From NCBI GenBank assembly GCA_012517475.1, contig JAAYUV010000008.1:1-64000 (forward strand): a stretch of 64,000 bases of DNA. Direction: 5' to 3'. The position numbers were made by a program, and so were the translations under genes. This stretch comes from Peptococcaceae bacterium. Lineage in GTDB: Bacteria; Bacillota; Desulfitobacteriia; Desulfitobacteriales; Syntrophobotulaceae. Below, one piece after another: positions 9,177 to 18,413 of the stretch. Numbering within the stretch: the stretch's first letter is position 1; every line of letters begins with the position of its first letter. Below the pieces are notes generated by a model, which searched no databases, had not been told where the DNA came from, and was given only the letters and a program-made list of their open reading frames with translations.

Positions 9177-9806
9177 GTGGTTAAAGGGTTAAAGCCTGCA
9201 AAAGTTGAACCTCTGCATATTGGTTTATTATTGGTTTTTTTTATCGTGTTAATTTGGTCTGCGGTCAATCCTAAGGATTTGTTCACATGGTTTTTAGAGG
9301 TTCTTCCCGCCCTTATCGGATTCGGGATTATTGTCTATACATATAATCGGTTTAGACTAACCAATTTGGTTTATGTTCTTATATTCATATACGCCGTGAT
9401 TCTAATTATAGGCGGGCATTATACCTATGCGGAAATGCCGGTATTTAATTGGCTCAGGGATACCTTTCATCTTCAGAGGAATTATTATGATAGATTAGGA
9501 CATTTAGCTCAGGGTTTTATACCTGCTTTGATTACTAGAGAAATACTTTTACGGAATTCAGTCTTAAAGCGAGGAAAATGGCTGTCATGTATTGTTATTT
9601 GTGTTTGCCTTGCCATTAGCGCCTTATATGAATTAATTGAATGGGGGGTAGCTGAGGCTACGGGCAGCGCAGCCGAAGCATTTTTGGGAACCCAAGGCGA
9701 TGTTTGGGATACGCAATGGGATATGTTTATGGCTCTTTGGGGATCAATCATTTCGTTACTATCTCTCAGCAATCTGCATGACAAGTTTCTTAAGAAAATA
9801 AGCTAA
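9177..9806 (+). CDS. YjdF/DUF2238 family integral membrane protein
   Basis: A 209-residue membrane protein with about six helices. The family-typical polar motifs lie between helices: GGHYTYAEMP, YDRLGHLAQGF and LYELIEWGVAEATG, ending with QGDVWDTQWDM. These conserved charged residues within the membrane are the hallmark of DUF2238. Function is unknown. The GTG start is preceded by GAGGAGG with 6 bp spacing; an upstream TTG overlaps that ribosome site and is less likely. It is a single gene. Confidence 0.75.
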   Translation: MVKGLKPAKVEPLHIGLLLVFFIVLIWSAVNPKDLFTWFLEVLPALIGFGIIVYTYNRFRLTNLVYVLIFIYAVILIIGGHYTYAEMPVFNWLRDTFHLQRNYYDRLGHLAQGFIPALITREILLRNSVLKRGKWLSCIVICVCLAISALYELIEWGVAEATGSAAEAFLGTQGDVWDTQWDMFMALWGSIISLLSLSNLHDKFLKKIS

Positions 9807-9902
9807 AGGAATAATTACTAAGAAAAAGTGTAAAAAAAATACCGCAAGTAATGCGGTGTAGGTACCTTTGAGAAAATAATGAATACTGTGTCAGGAGGAT
9901 CT

Positions 9903-10574
9903 ATGAAATTAGCGATATTTGATTTTGATGGAACACTCTTTCCAAAGGATACCCTTCCTTTTTTGCTTTCCCAACGGAAGGACCTTCATTGCTCAAGATT
10001 TACTACCTATAAGCTTTACCTGTCACTTATCCCCTTATTCCTTAAATATAAATTAGAAATCCTAACCAAGCTCTCGCGGGAGCAGATGAAGGTGCTTGCT
10101 GTGAAAAAGTTTAACTATATCTTTAAAGGAATGAGTGAACCGGAACTAATTACTTTTTTTTCGGGATGTTCGGAAAAGGCCCAAGATTTACTCAATAAAT
10201 CCGTGGTTCAGGAAGTAGAAAGGGCGCGCGCGGAAGGATTTCATACCGTTTTGCTTTCAGGAACATATGATTACCTCCTGGCAGAAGTGGGGAAGAGTCT
10301 TCACTTTGATACGGTAATCGGGACGAAAATGCATTTTACAAACGGCCGGTTTGATCCCGACGTTGATTTGGAAATTGTGATTGGAGAGATGAAATTAAAA
10401 AGAGTGTATCAAGCTTTTGAGAATCAGGAAATCAATTGGGAAGAGAGCAGGGCTTATGCCGACGGCTTCTCGGATCTTGATCTGTTACTCGCTGTTGGCA
10501 GCCCAATTGCGGTAAGGCCTGACGCCAAGCTCAGGGCATTGGCAGAAGAAAAGAAGTGGAGAATTATTTCGTAA
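9903..10574 (+). CDS. HAD-superfamily (subfamily IB) phosphatase
   Basis: A 223-residue HAD phosphatase. Motif I is FDFDGTLF with nucleophile Asp7 and acid/base Asp9; motif II is LLSGTYDYL; motif III and IV are the Lys in KLKRVYQ and ADGFSDLDLL. The layout resembles phosphoserine phosphatase (SerB-like) enzymes of subfamily IB, but the substrate is not fixed by these motifs. The start is ATG with AGGAGG 6 bp upstream. A strong terminator follows. Confidence 0.8.
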   Translation: MKLAIFDFDGTLFPKDTLPFLLSQRKDLHCSRFTTYKLYLSLIPLFLKYKLEILTKLSREQMKVLAVKKFNYIFKGMSEPELITFFSGCSEKAQDLLNKSVVQEVERARAEGFHTVLLSGTYDYLLAEVGKSLHFDTVIGTKMHFTNGRFDPDVDLEIVIGEMKLKRVYQAFENQEINWEESRAYADGFSDLDLLLAVGSPIAVRPDAKLRALAEEKKWRIIS

Positions 10575-10613
10575 GTTTATATCCCCAAAAATCCTTTAAA
10601 ATTATTTCACACT

Positions 10614-10682
10614 AAAAAGGCCATCGGCTTTTGTTGATGGCCTCAGACTGCTGACAAAGTTATTTTGTCAGCAGTCTTTTCA
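10614..10682 (+). terminator. Double hairpin terminator after the HAD gene
   Basis: First hairpin AGGCCATC ... GATGGCCT (about 10618-10643). Second hairpin is a perfect 14-bp stem (10645-10658 with 10664-10677) with a 5-nt loop and TTTT tail. Confidence 0.85.
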
Positions 10683-10890
10683 CTTTACGGAGGCTAAAAA
10701 TAATAGTTTTGGCAATACCGTTTCTTTATAACGAAGAAGTTTTGTGTTTTTTGTCCTTCTGTTTTTTAACCCCATCACCCATCTGGGTGACGAAAGGGGT
10801 GAATTCAGGATGATATATTTTAAGTACATATCAGGGAAGCTATCGAGGAGCTTTCCTGACAAAGAAAACAAAACAAAGGAGATGAAATGA
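10683..10890. other. Leader of the CrtI-like gene with a hairpin
   Basis: No gene is seen here. A 10-bp stem (10832-10841 with 10849-10858, one G-T pair, 7-nt loop) lies 32 bp before the start codon and has no T tract, so it is a leader hairpin or an operator rather than a terminator. A second weaker inverted repeat (CACCCATCTGGGTG) lies at about 10777-10790. Confidence 0.4.
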
Positions 10891-12474
10891 ATGACCGCTA
10901 AATATGACATCATCGTTGTAGGAGGAGGGCATAACGGCCTGACGGCAGCATGTTATCTTCAAAAAGCAGGTTACAATGTTCTTGTTCTGGAGCGGCTGAA
11001 CAGGGCCGGCGGAGGAGCATGGACGGAGGAAGCCACTTTGCCGGGTTTTAAGCATAATCTGGCCTCAGTATTTCATGGCATCCTTCATTTAGGGCCTGTG
11101 TACAAAGATCTGGAACTGCAGAAGTACGGCGCCGAATATATCTGGCCGGATGCTCAGGTTGCTGCCGCGTTTACGGATGGCAGATGCCTGGTATTCTACC
11201 GTGATCTGGACAAGACCTGTCAGGAGATTGCCCGATTTTCCGAAAAAGACGCGGAGACTTATCGCAGCCTGGCAACGATGTTCAGAACTGTGCTGGATAA
11301 TATGATTGGGCCGTGGTTCTTTAGTCCCCCCGTACCGAATTCCATCTCATCCTTGGCCTTTGAATCAAGCGTCGAAGGCCTGAATATGATGCGGATGCAG
11401 CTTTCCAATCCAAAAAATATTGTAAATGAGCTTTTTGAGTCCAATGCCATCAAGTCGCTTCTGCTGTCGTTTATTAAGGAGTTTGGCGGCGCTCCCGACA
11501 CCTATGGATTCGGCGTGTTTGTTCCCATGATGCTGGGTGAGACCCATTACCCTCACGGCTGGGCTATATGTAAAGGCGGATCGGGCAATCTCGCCAGGGC
11601 TTTCGTGAATTGTTTGGAAGATCACGGCGGCACGGTAATGACCAATGCGGAAGTCAAAAAAATCCTGGTTGACGGAAAGCGGGCGACAGGAGTTCAGCTG
11701 GCGGACGGAACGGTTATCGAAGCAGGCAAGCTCGTACTGACCAATCTGGAACCGCATACGACTTTCCTGAAGCTGATCGGTGAGGAAAAGCTGGAGCCGC
11801 CCTTCATTCACTCCGTCAAACGCTGGCGCAAAGAGGACACCATCTTATTTCATACCCATCTGGCCCTGGACGAGCCGCTTAAATGGAAATGCGCGGCCTT
11901 CAATCCTGATATCAATCGTTGTCTGGGCGTACTGCTTATCGATGAACCCCAGGAAATTTATGATGATTTTGCGGCAATCGATCGTAGGGAACTTCCCCCG
12001 AAACCGCGAATGTTTACGGCTTATCCCTCAGTGGTGGACCCGAGTCAGGCCCCTCCCGGGAAAGCGACTGCGATAGGCTGGCAGTATGTTCCGTATAATC
12101 TGAGAGAAGGCGGGCCGGCTGCTTGGGATGAAGTAAAAGAAGAGTTTGCTGCCCGATGTATCAAGATCTGGAGCGAATATGTGGAAAACATGGACAAATC
12201 TATCTTGAAGCATTATGCCATGTCACCGCTTGACACCGAACGGCTCTGGACTTCTATGGTACAGGGCGGCTTCAATCACGGGGAAATGAGTCAGGATCAG
12301 TTAACCATCTTCCGTCCTTTTGTAGAATATAAGCCTTATCGGACTCCGTTTGAAAATCTGTATATGTGCGGAGCTAGTACCCATCCCAGCGGGAGTATGG
12401 GAGGTGCCTGCGGCTATAATGCTGTCCAGGTCATTGCCGATGACCTCAAGATTAAGAATAAATGGTGGGAATAG
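10891..12474 (+). CDS. CrtI/phytoene-desaturase-like FAD oxidoreductase
   Basis: A 527-residue flavoprotein. The N-terminal dinucleotide fold is IIVVGGGHNGLTAA (about residues 7-20) with ERLNRAGGGAWTEE following, and the C-terminal FAD motif is LYMCGASTHPSGSMGGACGYNA. This matches the NAD(P)/FAD-dependent oxidoreductases grouped with phytoene desaturases and the PYROXD2 family. No carotenoid synthesis gene is nearby, so carotenoid substrate is unlikely. The ATG follows AAAGGAG. A small membrane-type protein and a LuxR regulator follow on the same strand and are probably functionally linked. Confidence 0.75.
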   Translation: MTAKYDIIVVGGGHNGLTAACYLQKAGYNVLVLERLNRAGGGAWTEEATLPGFKHNLASVFHGILHLGPVYKDLELQKYGAEYIWPDAQVAAAFTDGRCLVFYRDLDKTCQEIARFSEKDAETYRSLATMFRTVLDNMIGPWFFSPPVPNSISSLAFESSVEGLNMMRMQLSNPKNIVNELFESNAIKSLLLSFIKEFGGAPDTYGFGVFVPMMLGETHYPHGWAICKGGSGNLARAFVNCLEDHGGTVMTNAEVKKILVDGKRATGVQLADGTVIEAGKLVLTNLEPHTTFLKLIGEEKLEPPFIHSVKRWRKEDTILFHTHLALDEPLKWKCAAFNPDINRCLGVLLIDEPQEIYDDFAAIDRRELPPKPRMFTAYPSVVDPSQAPPGKATAIGWQYVPYNLREGGPAAWDEVKEEFAARCIKIWSEYVENMDKSILKHYAMSPLDTERLWTSMVQGGFNHGEMSQDQLTIFRPFVEYKPYRTPFENLYMCGASTHPSGSMGGACGYNAVQVIADDLKIKNKWWE

Positions 12475-12506
12475 ATTGCAAAGATAATTATTGACAAGGA
12501 GAAGAT

Positions 12507-12758
12507 ATGAAGCTTACAGTAATATCAGATAAAGGTACTCCCATGGTGGTTGTAACGAAGATTGCCCGGAAAGATGACACGATTGAGATTGTTGGGCAGT
12601 TAATGGGGGCATGGCCTACAAAAATGTATATTACGACCGAGGAGTTTGGAGGATTCCTGCGTGCCGTATTAAGTGTAAGTGTTATCTCCTATTTGATACG
12701 CTACCCATTCTACTACCTGAAGATGAAGCTGAAGCGTGAGAAACCTCCTGCTCATTAA
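12507..12758 (+). CDS. Small protein of unknown function, one membrane segment
   Basis: An 83-residue protein I do not recognise. An N-terminal beta-like part (KLTVISDKGTPMVVVTKIARKDDTIEIVGQLMG) is followed by one hydrophobic segment (about residues 49-70, LRAVLSVSVISYLIRYPFYYL) and a basic tail. The ATG has an AAGGAG site 7 bp upstream. It is 32 bp after the CrtI-like gene and very likely in the same operon, perhaps tethering or assisting the oxidoreductase. Confidence 0.6.
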   Translation: MKLTVISDKGTPMVVVTKIARKDDTIEIVGQLMGAWPTKMYITTEEFGGFLRAVLSVSVISYLIRYPFYYLKMKLKREKPPAH

Positions 12759-12782
12759 ATCATTCAATTTTATAAGACTGTA

Positions 12783-12825
12783 TCATTCCCGGTTTGTTAT
12801 CTATCTGTCAACAAATCGGGAATGA
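12783..12825. promoter_or_regulatory. 16-bp inverted repeat before the LuxR gene
   Basis: The arms TCATTCCCGGTTTGTT (12783-12798) and AACAAATCGGGAATGA (12810-12825) are complementary at 15 of 16 positions, with the remaining pair G-T, and an 11-nt spacer. The 3' arm runs into the AAAGGAG ribosome site with no T tract. It may be a regulator-binding site or an RNA hairpin limiting translation of the LuxR gene. Confidence 0.55.
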
Positions 12826-12841
12826 AAGGAGTCTGTGGATT

Positions 12842-13876
12842 ATGGATTGTCACGGTGAACAATTCGACACATTGGATTCCTTGTATGAGTTGATTTCATC
12901 GATTTCAAATCATCAGGAATTGGAAGAAATCGAAGGAGAATACCTTCGTTCTATTGGCACGCTCATCCCTGCCCATGCCAACGCGGTCTACCTGTTTAAG
13001 CCCAATAAGCCTTATCCTGTCCGGATTACGGCTACAGGAGTAGATGAAGACTTTTTGGTTTACTATGAAGAAAAAGGCCGAACAATTGATCCTCTGCGGG
13101 ACTGGATATTTAAGAATCATTCCCCAAATCAATCGCAGCTCTTGTTCGGTCTTGAGGGCTGGAAGCATCATCCTGTTTACAATGTTGTCGGTTCTGCCAA
13201 GATCGATTACGCCATGCAGTGCCCCATCGTCTCAGATGATCATGTAATCGGCACTTTAAACTTTGGACGTACTGCTACGGATGGACAGTTCAACAGAACT
13301 GACTTAAAAGCTATTAAGATTTTGAGTCAGTTTTTCAGTATGGCTCTTGCGAGAGTACTGCGGCATAGCAATCTATCAAGGAGCCAGGACCAACTCTGTC
13401 AATCTATTGACCATGGCCGGCAAGGGATCGTTATCGTCGATCGGGACTTCACTATTCAATATGCAAATAAATCCGCTCAGAGAATTACCATGAGTGTGTT
13501 TAATGAACAACCCTCACAAGAATTATCCAATCTCATCCGTCTTGAGTGCCAGAATCAAAAGAATAAACACCGGCAGTCAAAAAGCCTTTCAGCACGGTTC
13601 TGTTCTCTTCCGGGCGGAACCACCAACCAAACCCTGATCTTTTTAGATGATGTAATCTCAACCTCCGCGCAGCAGCTCCTGGATGAACTGCTTACGGAAC
13701 GACAGATGGATGTGATCAGACTGGTTGAACTAGGTATGAACAACAGAGAAATAGCCGATAAGCTCGATATCTCCGTAAATACGGTCAAACGCCATCTTGA
13801 TAACCCCTACTACAAGTTTAACGTTTATTCACGGACGGAACTGATCTCCAAAGTCCATCGTCTTGTCAGACTATAA
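12842..13876 (+). CDS. LuxR-family regulator with GAF-like sensor domain
   Basis: A 344-residue regulator. Residues about 15-180 look like a GAF domain, about 190-250 like a PAS-type segment (QGIVIVDRDFTIQYANKSAQRI), and the C-terminus is a LuxR helix-turn-helix (LTERQMDVIRLVELGMNNREIADKLDISVNTVKRHL). It would bind DNA in response to a small ligand or redox signal. The ATG is 10 bp after GGAG. It is downstream of the CrtI-like gene and the 83-residue protein, whose expression it may control. Two terminators follow. Confidence 0.8.
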   Translation: MDCHGEQFDTLDSLYELISSISNHQELEEIEGEYLRSIGTLIPAHANAVYLFKPNKPYPVRITATGVDEDFLVYYEEKGRTIDPLRDWIFKNHSPNQSQLLFGLEGWKHHPVYNVVGSAKIDYAMQCPIVSDDHVIGTLNFGRTATDGQFNRTDLKAIKILSQFFSMALARVLRHSNLSRSQDQLCQSIDHGRQGIVIVDRDFTIQYANKSAQRITMSVFNEQPSQELSNLIRLECQNQKNKHRQSKSLSARFCSLPGGTTNQTLIFLDDVISTSAQQLLDELLTERQMDVIRLVELGMNNREIADKLDISVNTVKRHLDNPYYKFNVYSRTELISKVHRLVRL

Positions 13877-14074
13877 ATACTCACGATACTAAAGGACCAC
13901 ATGGTATACTCAAGCTGCTTTTACTCATAAGCAGGATAGGGCAACACTGAGGAGTGATCCGAGCGGCTTACGAGAAATATAGAAAATAATTTCATTCATT
14001 CCGACATAACGAAGTAATAATTCTCCCAAAAACGTATTTCGTCATTGAGTACAACTAACATAAAATAATAACAA

Positions 14075-14148
14075 AACCCCATGATTCGAAAAAATCATGG
14101 GGTTCGTCAGTAACCTGAGGCCATCGACAAAAGTCGATGGCCTTTTTT
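14075..14148. terminator. Convergent terminator pair, LuxR gene / lldP copy 1
   Basis: Two hairpins: AACCCCATGATT/AATCATGGGGTT (14075-14086 with 14093-14104), T-rich on the minus side and so ending the lactate permease transcript, and AGGCCATCGAC/GTCGATGGCCT (14118-14128 with 14133-14143) followed by TTTTT on the plus side, ending the LuxR transcript. Confidence 0.8.
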
Positions 14149-14157
14149 GAATAAATC

Positions 14158-15900
14158 TTAGTGAGCGGCCGGGCCAATACCAGGAGCCCAAACCTGCATT
14201 CCTGTGAAGACATAAGCTTGCAGCCAGACCAGAGCGCTGAGGAGAATGGCCAGCGCTAAGCTGTGCCAGAATACAGCGCGGAAGATCGGACCAACAGCGT
14301 TCATACCTTCATGGTGGTCTTCATAACAAGCAACGGTGGATACAACGATGGACTGAGCATCGATCATTTTACCCATAACACCACCGGTGCTGTTTGCGGT
14401 TACAATCAGTACAGGGTTCAAACCCAACTGGTCAGCGGTAATTCTCTGGAGGTTACCAAACATCGCATTGGAGGATGTGTCGGAACCGGTCAGGAATACG
14501 CCCAACCAACCAAGCATGGAGGCGAAGAACGGATATGCAGATCCGGTCTTAGTGAAAGCTAAGCCCAGGATAGCGTCAGTACCGGCATAACGGGTCATAT
14601 AACCTAAGCCAAGTACTGTACAAATAACGGTGAAAGGAACTTTCATACGGACGATGGTCATAGTAAATGATTTTTTCCATTCGGCAGCGGAGAGTTTTAA
14701 AACGAACAGACCGGAGAGAACAGCAGCAACCATGATGCCGGTTCCGCCCATGGTCAGGAAGTTCCAGCTGTATTTAGCAGCCATTCCAGCTTTACCGGTT
14801 CCTACAGGAGGAGTGTGAATAGAGAGATTATGCAGATTAGGAACAGCCCAGGTAGGATTAAAGAGGCTGTTCAGGTAAACTTTAACATCATTCAAACCGA
14901 TAATGAATACGGCGACTGCCAGGAAAGCCCAAGGCAGCCAAGCCTGAATGACTTCGCCGGAGGTATGTTGAACATGCTCGTACTTATTTGTGACTCCGGT
15001 ATCTTTACCGTCATAGGATTGGCCGTGACCGACAATTCTTTTCGGTTTCCAAACTTTAAGGAAAAATACTGTACAAATCATGGAGACGATACCGGCCATG
15101 ATATCAACGATCATAGTCCAGCCCATCTGGGAAGAGAAGAACTGGGCCAGAGCAAAGGAAGCGCCGCAAACTAAAGTTGCAGGCCATACTTCCCAAACAT
15201 CGGACCATTTTCCTTTATCCATGAAGACCATGGTGGCAACGAGCCAGAAAGGAACGATGATGGAGAAGAAAGGCAGCTGACGACCAGCCATCATGCTGAT
15301 GTAGGCATCAGGAATACCGGAAACCTGAGACAGGGTGATGATCGGAACACCGATAGCACCGAAAGCAACCGGTGCGGTGTTGGCGATCAGACAGATAACA
15401 GCAGCGGTCATCGGACGGAAGCCAAGGCCCACCATGATAGCACCGCAAACGGCAACCGGAGTTCCGAAACCGCAGGCACCTTCCATGAATGCACCGAATC
15501 CGTAAGCAATTAGGATAGCTTGAAGACGTTTGTCAGGAGTAAGACCGGCTACAGAGTCTTTGAGGATCTCAAATTTGCCGGTAATAAGGGTAGTATTATA
15601 AAGGAAAATAGCGGAGAAAACGATCCAGCCAATAGGGAAGAGACCGTTTAAAGCACCATAAAGGAATGCAGATACGGCCATGACCGGAGGCATTTTCATC
15701 ATGAGAATACAAACGGCGAAAGCTACCAGTGCTGCAATAATAGCGGCATAAGGTGCAAAAATTCCGAGATGTTTGTTACCTTCTTTGTCCTTATGGGGAT
15801 GTAAAGCTAAAAGATATAATAAGACAATAATGGGAAGAGCAGCGAGGAAAGTTGACAGGTAAATGTTACCGGTCGGATTGTAGTTTTGGAAATACTGCAT
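14158..15900 (-). CDS. lldP: L-lactate permease (LctP family), copy 1
   Basis: A 580-residue polytopic membrane protein of the lactate permease family, importing lactate with protons. Family signatures include the GFGAFMEGACGFGTPVAVCGAIMVGLGF stretch and the C-terminal GVMGKMIDAQSIVVSTVAC motif. The ATG has a GAGAGGAG ribosome site. It is almost identical to the permease at 16606-18357, with long blocks of nearly unchanged DNA. Each gene has its own terminator and leader, so they are separately transcribed. Lactate would be a carbon and electron source. No lactate dehydrogenase gene is adjacent. Confidence 0.9.
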   Translation of the reverse strand: MQYFQNYNPTGNIYLSTFLAALPIIVLLYLLALHPHKDKEGNKHLGIFAPYAAIIAALVAFAVCILMMKMPPVMAVSAFLYGALNGLFPIGWIVFSAIFLYNTTLITGKFEILKDSVAGLTPDKRLQAILIAYGFGAFMEGACGFGTPVAVCGAIMVGLGFRPMTAAVICLIANTAPVAFGAIGVPIITLSQVSGIPDAYISMMAGRQLPFFSIIVPFWLVATMVFMDKGKWSDVWEVWPATLVCGASFALAQFFSSQMGWTMIVDIMAGIVSMICTVFFLKVWKPKRIVGHGQSYDGKDTGVTNKYEHVQHTSGEVIQAWLPWAFLAVAVFIIGLNDVKVYLNSLFNPTWAVPNLHNLSIHTPPVGTGKAGMAAKYSWNFLTMGGTGIMVAAVLSGLFVLKLSAAEWKKSFTMTIVRMKVPFTVICTVLGLGYMTRYAGTDAILGLAFTKTGSAYPFFASMLGWLGVFLTGSDTSSNAMFGNLQRITADQLGLNPVLIVTANSTGGVMGKMIDAQSIVVSTVACYEDHHEGMNAVGPIFRAVFWHSLALAILLSALVWLQAYVFTGMQVWAPGIGPAAH

Positions 15901-16551
15901 ATTAATGATTACTCCTCTCTACAAATAACTAATTTCTGAGCAATGCGATTGGGACCCGAATTCACCTCCCCGATTCTATCTTTCCTAATTCGCTGTTAGG
16001 AAGAAGAATTAATAAGGGGGAAAAGAAGAAAATGAAAAATGAAAATAATATAAATCCTGATTTCCCCACAGTTTGAATCTTAATACTAATTTTCTGAATG
16101 TTTAATAAAAAATAATTAAATTTACAAAATATTTCAGCGATTGAATATTTTTAGCTAAAACAATTTTAGACAGTTTTAAAGTTCGGTTTGATTCAAAAAT
16201 TGTAAGTAAACCTAGTTTAATTTGTAATTAATACAAGGAAAAGGTAGTATTCCATTATATATTGTCGAACAAATAATAATTTTGAAAAAACTTAAGTAGA
16301 ATTTTGTCGTATTTGAGAAAACAAATAAAAATTAATGAGAATTGAAGGAGATAATCCGTATAAAAAATATGATAGAAAAGAATAAATATATTTTCAGAAA
16401 ATGAAAGAGTCTATCCATAAAAAGGATAATATTTAAATAAATGTAATATTTGGAAAATGTAATTATTTTCATTATTTGCATAAAGTTCTTTGTTGGATTA
16501 AATGTTCTAAAAGAAAAAGCCGTCAACAAAAATGTTAACGGTTTTCAGAGT
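15901..16551. other. AT-rich intergenic region upstream of lldP copy 1
   Basis: No gene is seen. The region is very AT-rich and should hold the lldP copy 1 promoter. On the minus strand a GGGGAGGTGA sequence about 65 nt before the start matches the position of the leader ribosome site in front of copy 2, but here no good ATG follows it. Confidence 0.4.
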
Positions 16552-16586
16552 ACAAAAAAGGAGATGCCCAGTGGGACATCTCCTTT
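16524..16586 (-). terminator. Terminator of lldP copy 2
   Basis: On the minus strand a 10-bp stem AAAGGAGATG/CATCTCCTTT (16577-16586 with 16557-16566) is followed by TTTTTT. A second weaker hairpin lies just beyond it (about 16518-16545). Confidence 0.8.
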
Positions 16587-16605
16587 AATACATTTAATAA
16601 AAATC

Positions 16606-18357
16606 TTAGTGGGCTGGACCAATACCAGGAGCCCATACTTGCATCCATGGGAAGATATAGGCTTGAGCCCAGACCAAAGCACTGAGCAGAATAGCCAGCG
16701 CCAAGCTGTGCCAGAAGACTGCGCGGAAGATCGGGCCAACGGCCGCCATACCTTCGTGATGGTCTTCATAACAAGCAACGGTGGATACGACGATGGACTG
16801 AGCATCGATCATTTTACCCATAACACCACCGGTACTGTTGGCTGTAACAATAAGTACCGGGTTTAAGCCCATCTGGTCAGCGGTGATTCTCTGAAGGTTA
16901 CCAAACATAGCATTGGAAGCAGTGTCGGAACCGGTCAGGAATACGCCTAACCAACCGAGCATGGAAGCGAAGAACGGATATGCAGATCCGGTCTTGGTGA
17001 AAGCTAAGCCCAGGATAGCGTCAGTTCCTGCATAACGGGTCATATAACCTAAGCCGAGTACTGTGCAAATAACGGTGAAAGGAACTTTCATACGAACTAC
17101 TGTCATGGACAAGGCTTTTGCCCATTGAGCTCCGGTAAGTCTGAGAACAAACAGACCGGAAAGAACAGCGGCAACCATGATGCCGGTTCCGCCCATGGTC
17201 AGGAAGTTCCAGCTGTATTTAGCAGCCATTCCGGCTTTACCTGTTCCGACAGGAGGAGTGTGAATGGAGAGGTTATGCAGATTGGGAACAGGCCAGGTTG
17301 GATTGAAGAGGCTGTTCAGGTAAACTTTAACATCATTCAAACCGATAATGAATACGGCGATTGCCAGGAAAGCCCAAGGCAGCCAAGCCTGGATGACTTC
17401 GCCAGGGGTATGTTGAACATGCTCGTACTTATTGGCAGCTGCGGCGGATTGAGCCACAGTTGTTCCATCATAGGACTGACCATGGCCGATAATTCTTTTC
17501 GGTTTCCATATTTTTAAGAAGAAAACAGTTACGATCATGGAAACAATACCGGACATAATGTCAACGATCATAGTCCAGCCCATCTGGGAAGAGAAGAACT
17601 GGGCGATTGCGAAGGAAGCACCGCAGACTAAAGTTGCAGGCCATACTTCCCAAACATCGGACCATTTTCCTTTGTCCATGAAGACCATGGTGGCAACGAG
17701 CCAGAATGGAACGATGATGGAGAAGAAAGGCAGCTGACGGCCGGCCATCATACTGAGGTAGGCGTCAGGAATACCGGAGACCTGGGATAGGGTGATGATC
17801 GGAACACCGATAGCACCGAAAGCAACCGGAGCGGTGTTAGCGATCAGACAGATAACAGCAGCAGTCATCGGACGGAAGCCAAGGCCCACCATGATAGCAC
17901 CGCAAACGGCAACCGGAGTTCCGAAACCGCAGGCACCTTCCATAAATGCACCAAATCCGTATGCAATCAGGATAGCTTGAAGACGTTTGTCAGGGGTAAG
18001 ACCGGCTACAGAGTCCTTGAGGATTTCAAATTTGCCGGTAATAAGGGTAGTATTATAAAGGAAAATCGCGGAGAAAACGATCCAGCCAATCGGGAACAGA
18101 CCACTGAGTGCCCCGTAAAGGAATGCTGATACCGCCATAATTGGGGGCATCTTCATCATGAAAATACAAACTGCAAATGCAGTAAGAGCGGCAGCGATAG
18201 CTGCGTAGGGGGCAAAAATTCCGAGATGTTTGTTGCCTTCTTTGTCTTTATGGGGATGTAAAGCTAAAAGATATAATAAGACAATAATGGGAAGGGCAGC
18301 GAGGAAAGTTGACAGGTAAATGTTACCGGTCGGATTGTAGTTTTGGAAATACTGCAT
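16606..18357 (-). CDS. lldP: L-lactate permease (LctP family), copy 2
   Basis: A 583-residue lactate permease, paralogue of the gene just downstream. By eye the two proteins differ at only a few dozen positions, mainly at the cytoplasmic loop near residue 300 (a TTVAQSAAAANK insert here), in the LRLTGAQWAKALSMTV segment and at the C-terminus. The ribosome site is GAGAGGAG. It is preceded by a 17-codon open frame with a stronger ribosome site that ends 2 nt before this ATG, suggesting translational coupling or leader-peptide control. Confidence 0.9.
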   Translation of the reverse strand: MQYFQNYNPTGNIYLSTFLAALPIIVLLYLLALHPHKDKEGNKHLGIFAPYAAIAAALTAFAVCIFMMKMPPIMAVSAFLYGALSGLFPIGWIVFSAIFLYNTTLITGKFEILKDSVAGLTPDKRLQAILIAYGFGAFMEGACGFGTPVAVCGAIMVGLGFRPMTAAVICLIANTAPVAFGAIGVPIITLSQVSGIPDAYLSMMAGRQLPFFSIIVPFWLVATMVFMDKGKWSDVWEVWPATLVCGASFAIAQFFSSQMGWTMIVDIMSGIVSMIVTVFFLKIWKPKRIIGHGQSYDGTTVAQSAAAANKYEHVQHTPGEVIQAWLPWAFLAIAVFIIGLNDVKVYLNSLFNPTWPVPNLHNLSIHTPPVGTGKAGMAAKYSWNFLTMGGTGIMVAAVLSGLFVLRLTGAQWAKALSMTVVRMKVPFTVICTVLGLGYMTRYAGTDAILGLAFTKTGSAYPFFASMLGWLGVFLTGSDTASNAMFGNLQRITADQMGLNPVLIVTANSTGGVMGKMIDAQSIVVSTVACYEDHHEGMAAVGPIFRAVFWHSLALAILLSALVWAQAYIFPWMQVWAPGIGPAH

Positions 18358-18359
18358 TC

Positions 18360-18413
18360 TTACACTCCTCTCTTCTTAAGCCGCAAAATAATAATAGTTG
18401 GTTGGAAACGCAT
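18360..18413 (-). CDS. Possible leader peptide upstream of lldP copy 2
   Basis: A 17-codon frame (MRFQPTIIILRLKKRGV) with an AGGAGGTGAAC ribosome site 6 bp from its ATG, stronger than that of lldP itself. Its last codons contain the lldP ribosome site, and its stop is 2 nt before the lldP ATG. The arrangement suggests coupled translation. Copy 1 has a similar GGAGGTGA at the same distance but no matching ATG, so the reading frame is not conserved. Confidence 0.4.
   Translation of the reverse strand: MRFQPTIIILRLKKRGV

Noticed and set aside
14263-17980. Several plus-strand open frames inside the two lactate permease genes
   Set aside because: They repeat in both copies only because the underlying genes are duplicated; they are antisense frames with no ribosome sites or recognisable products.
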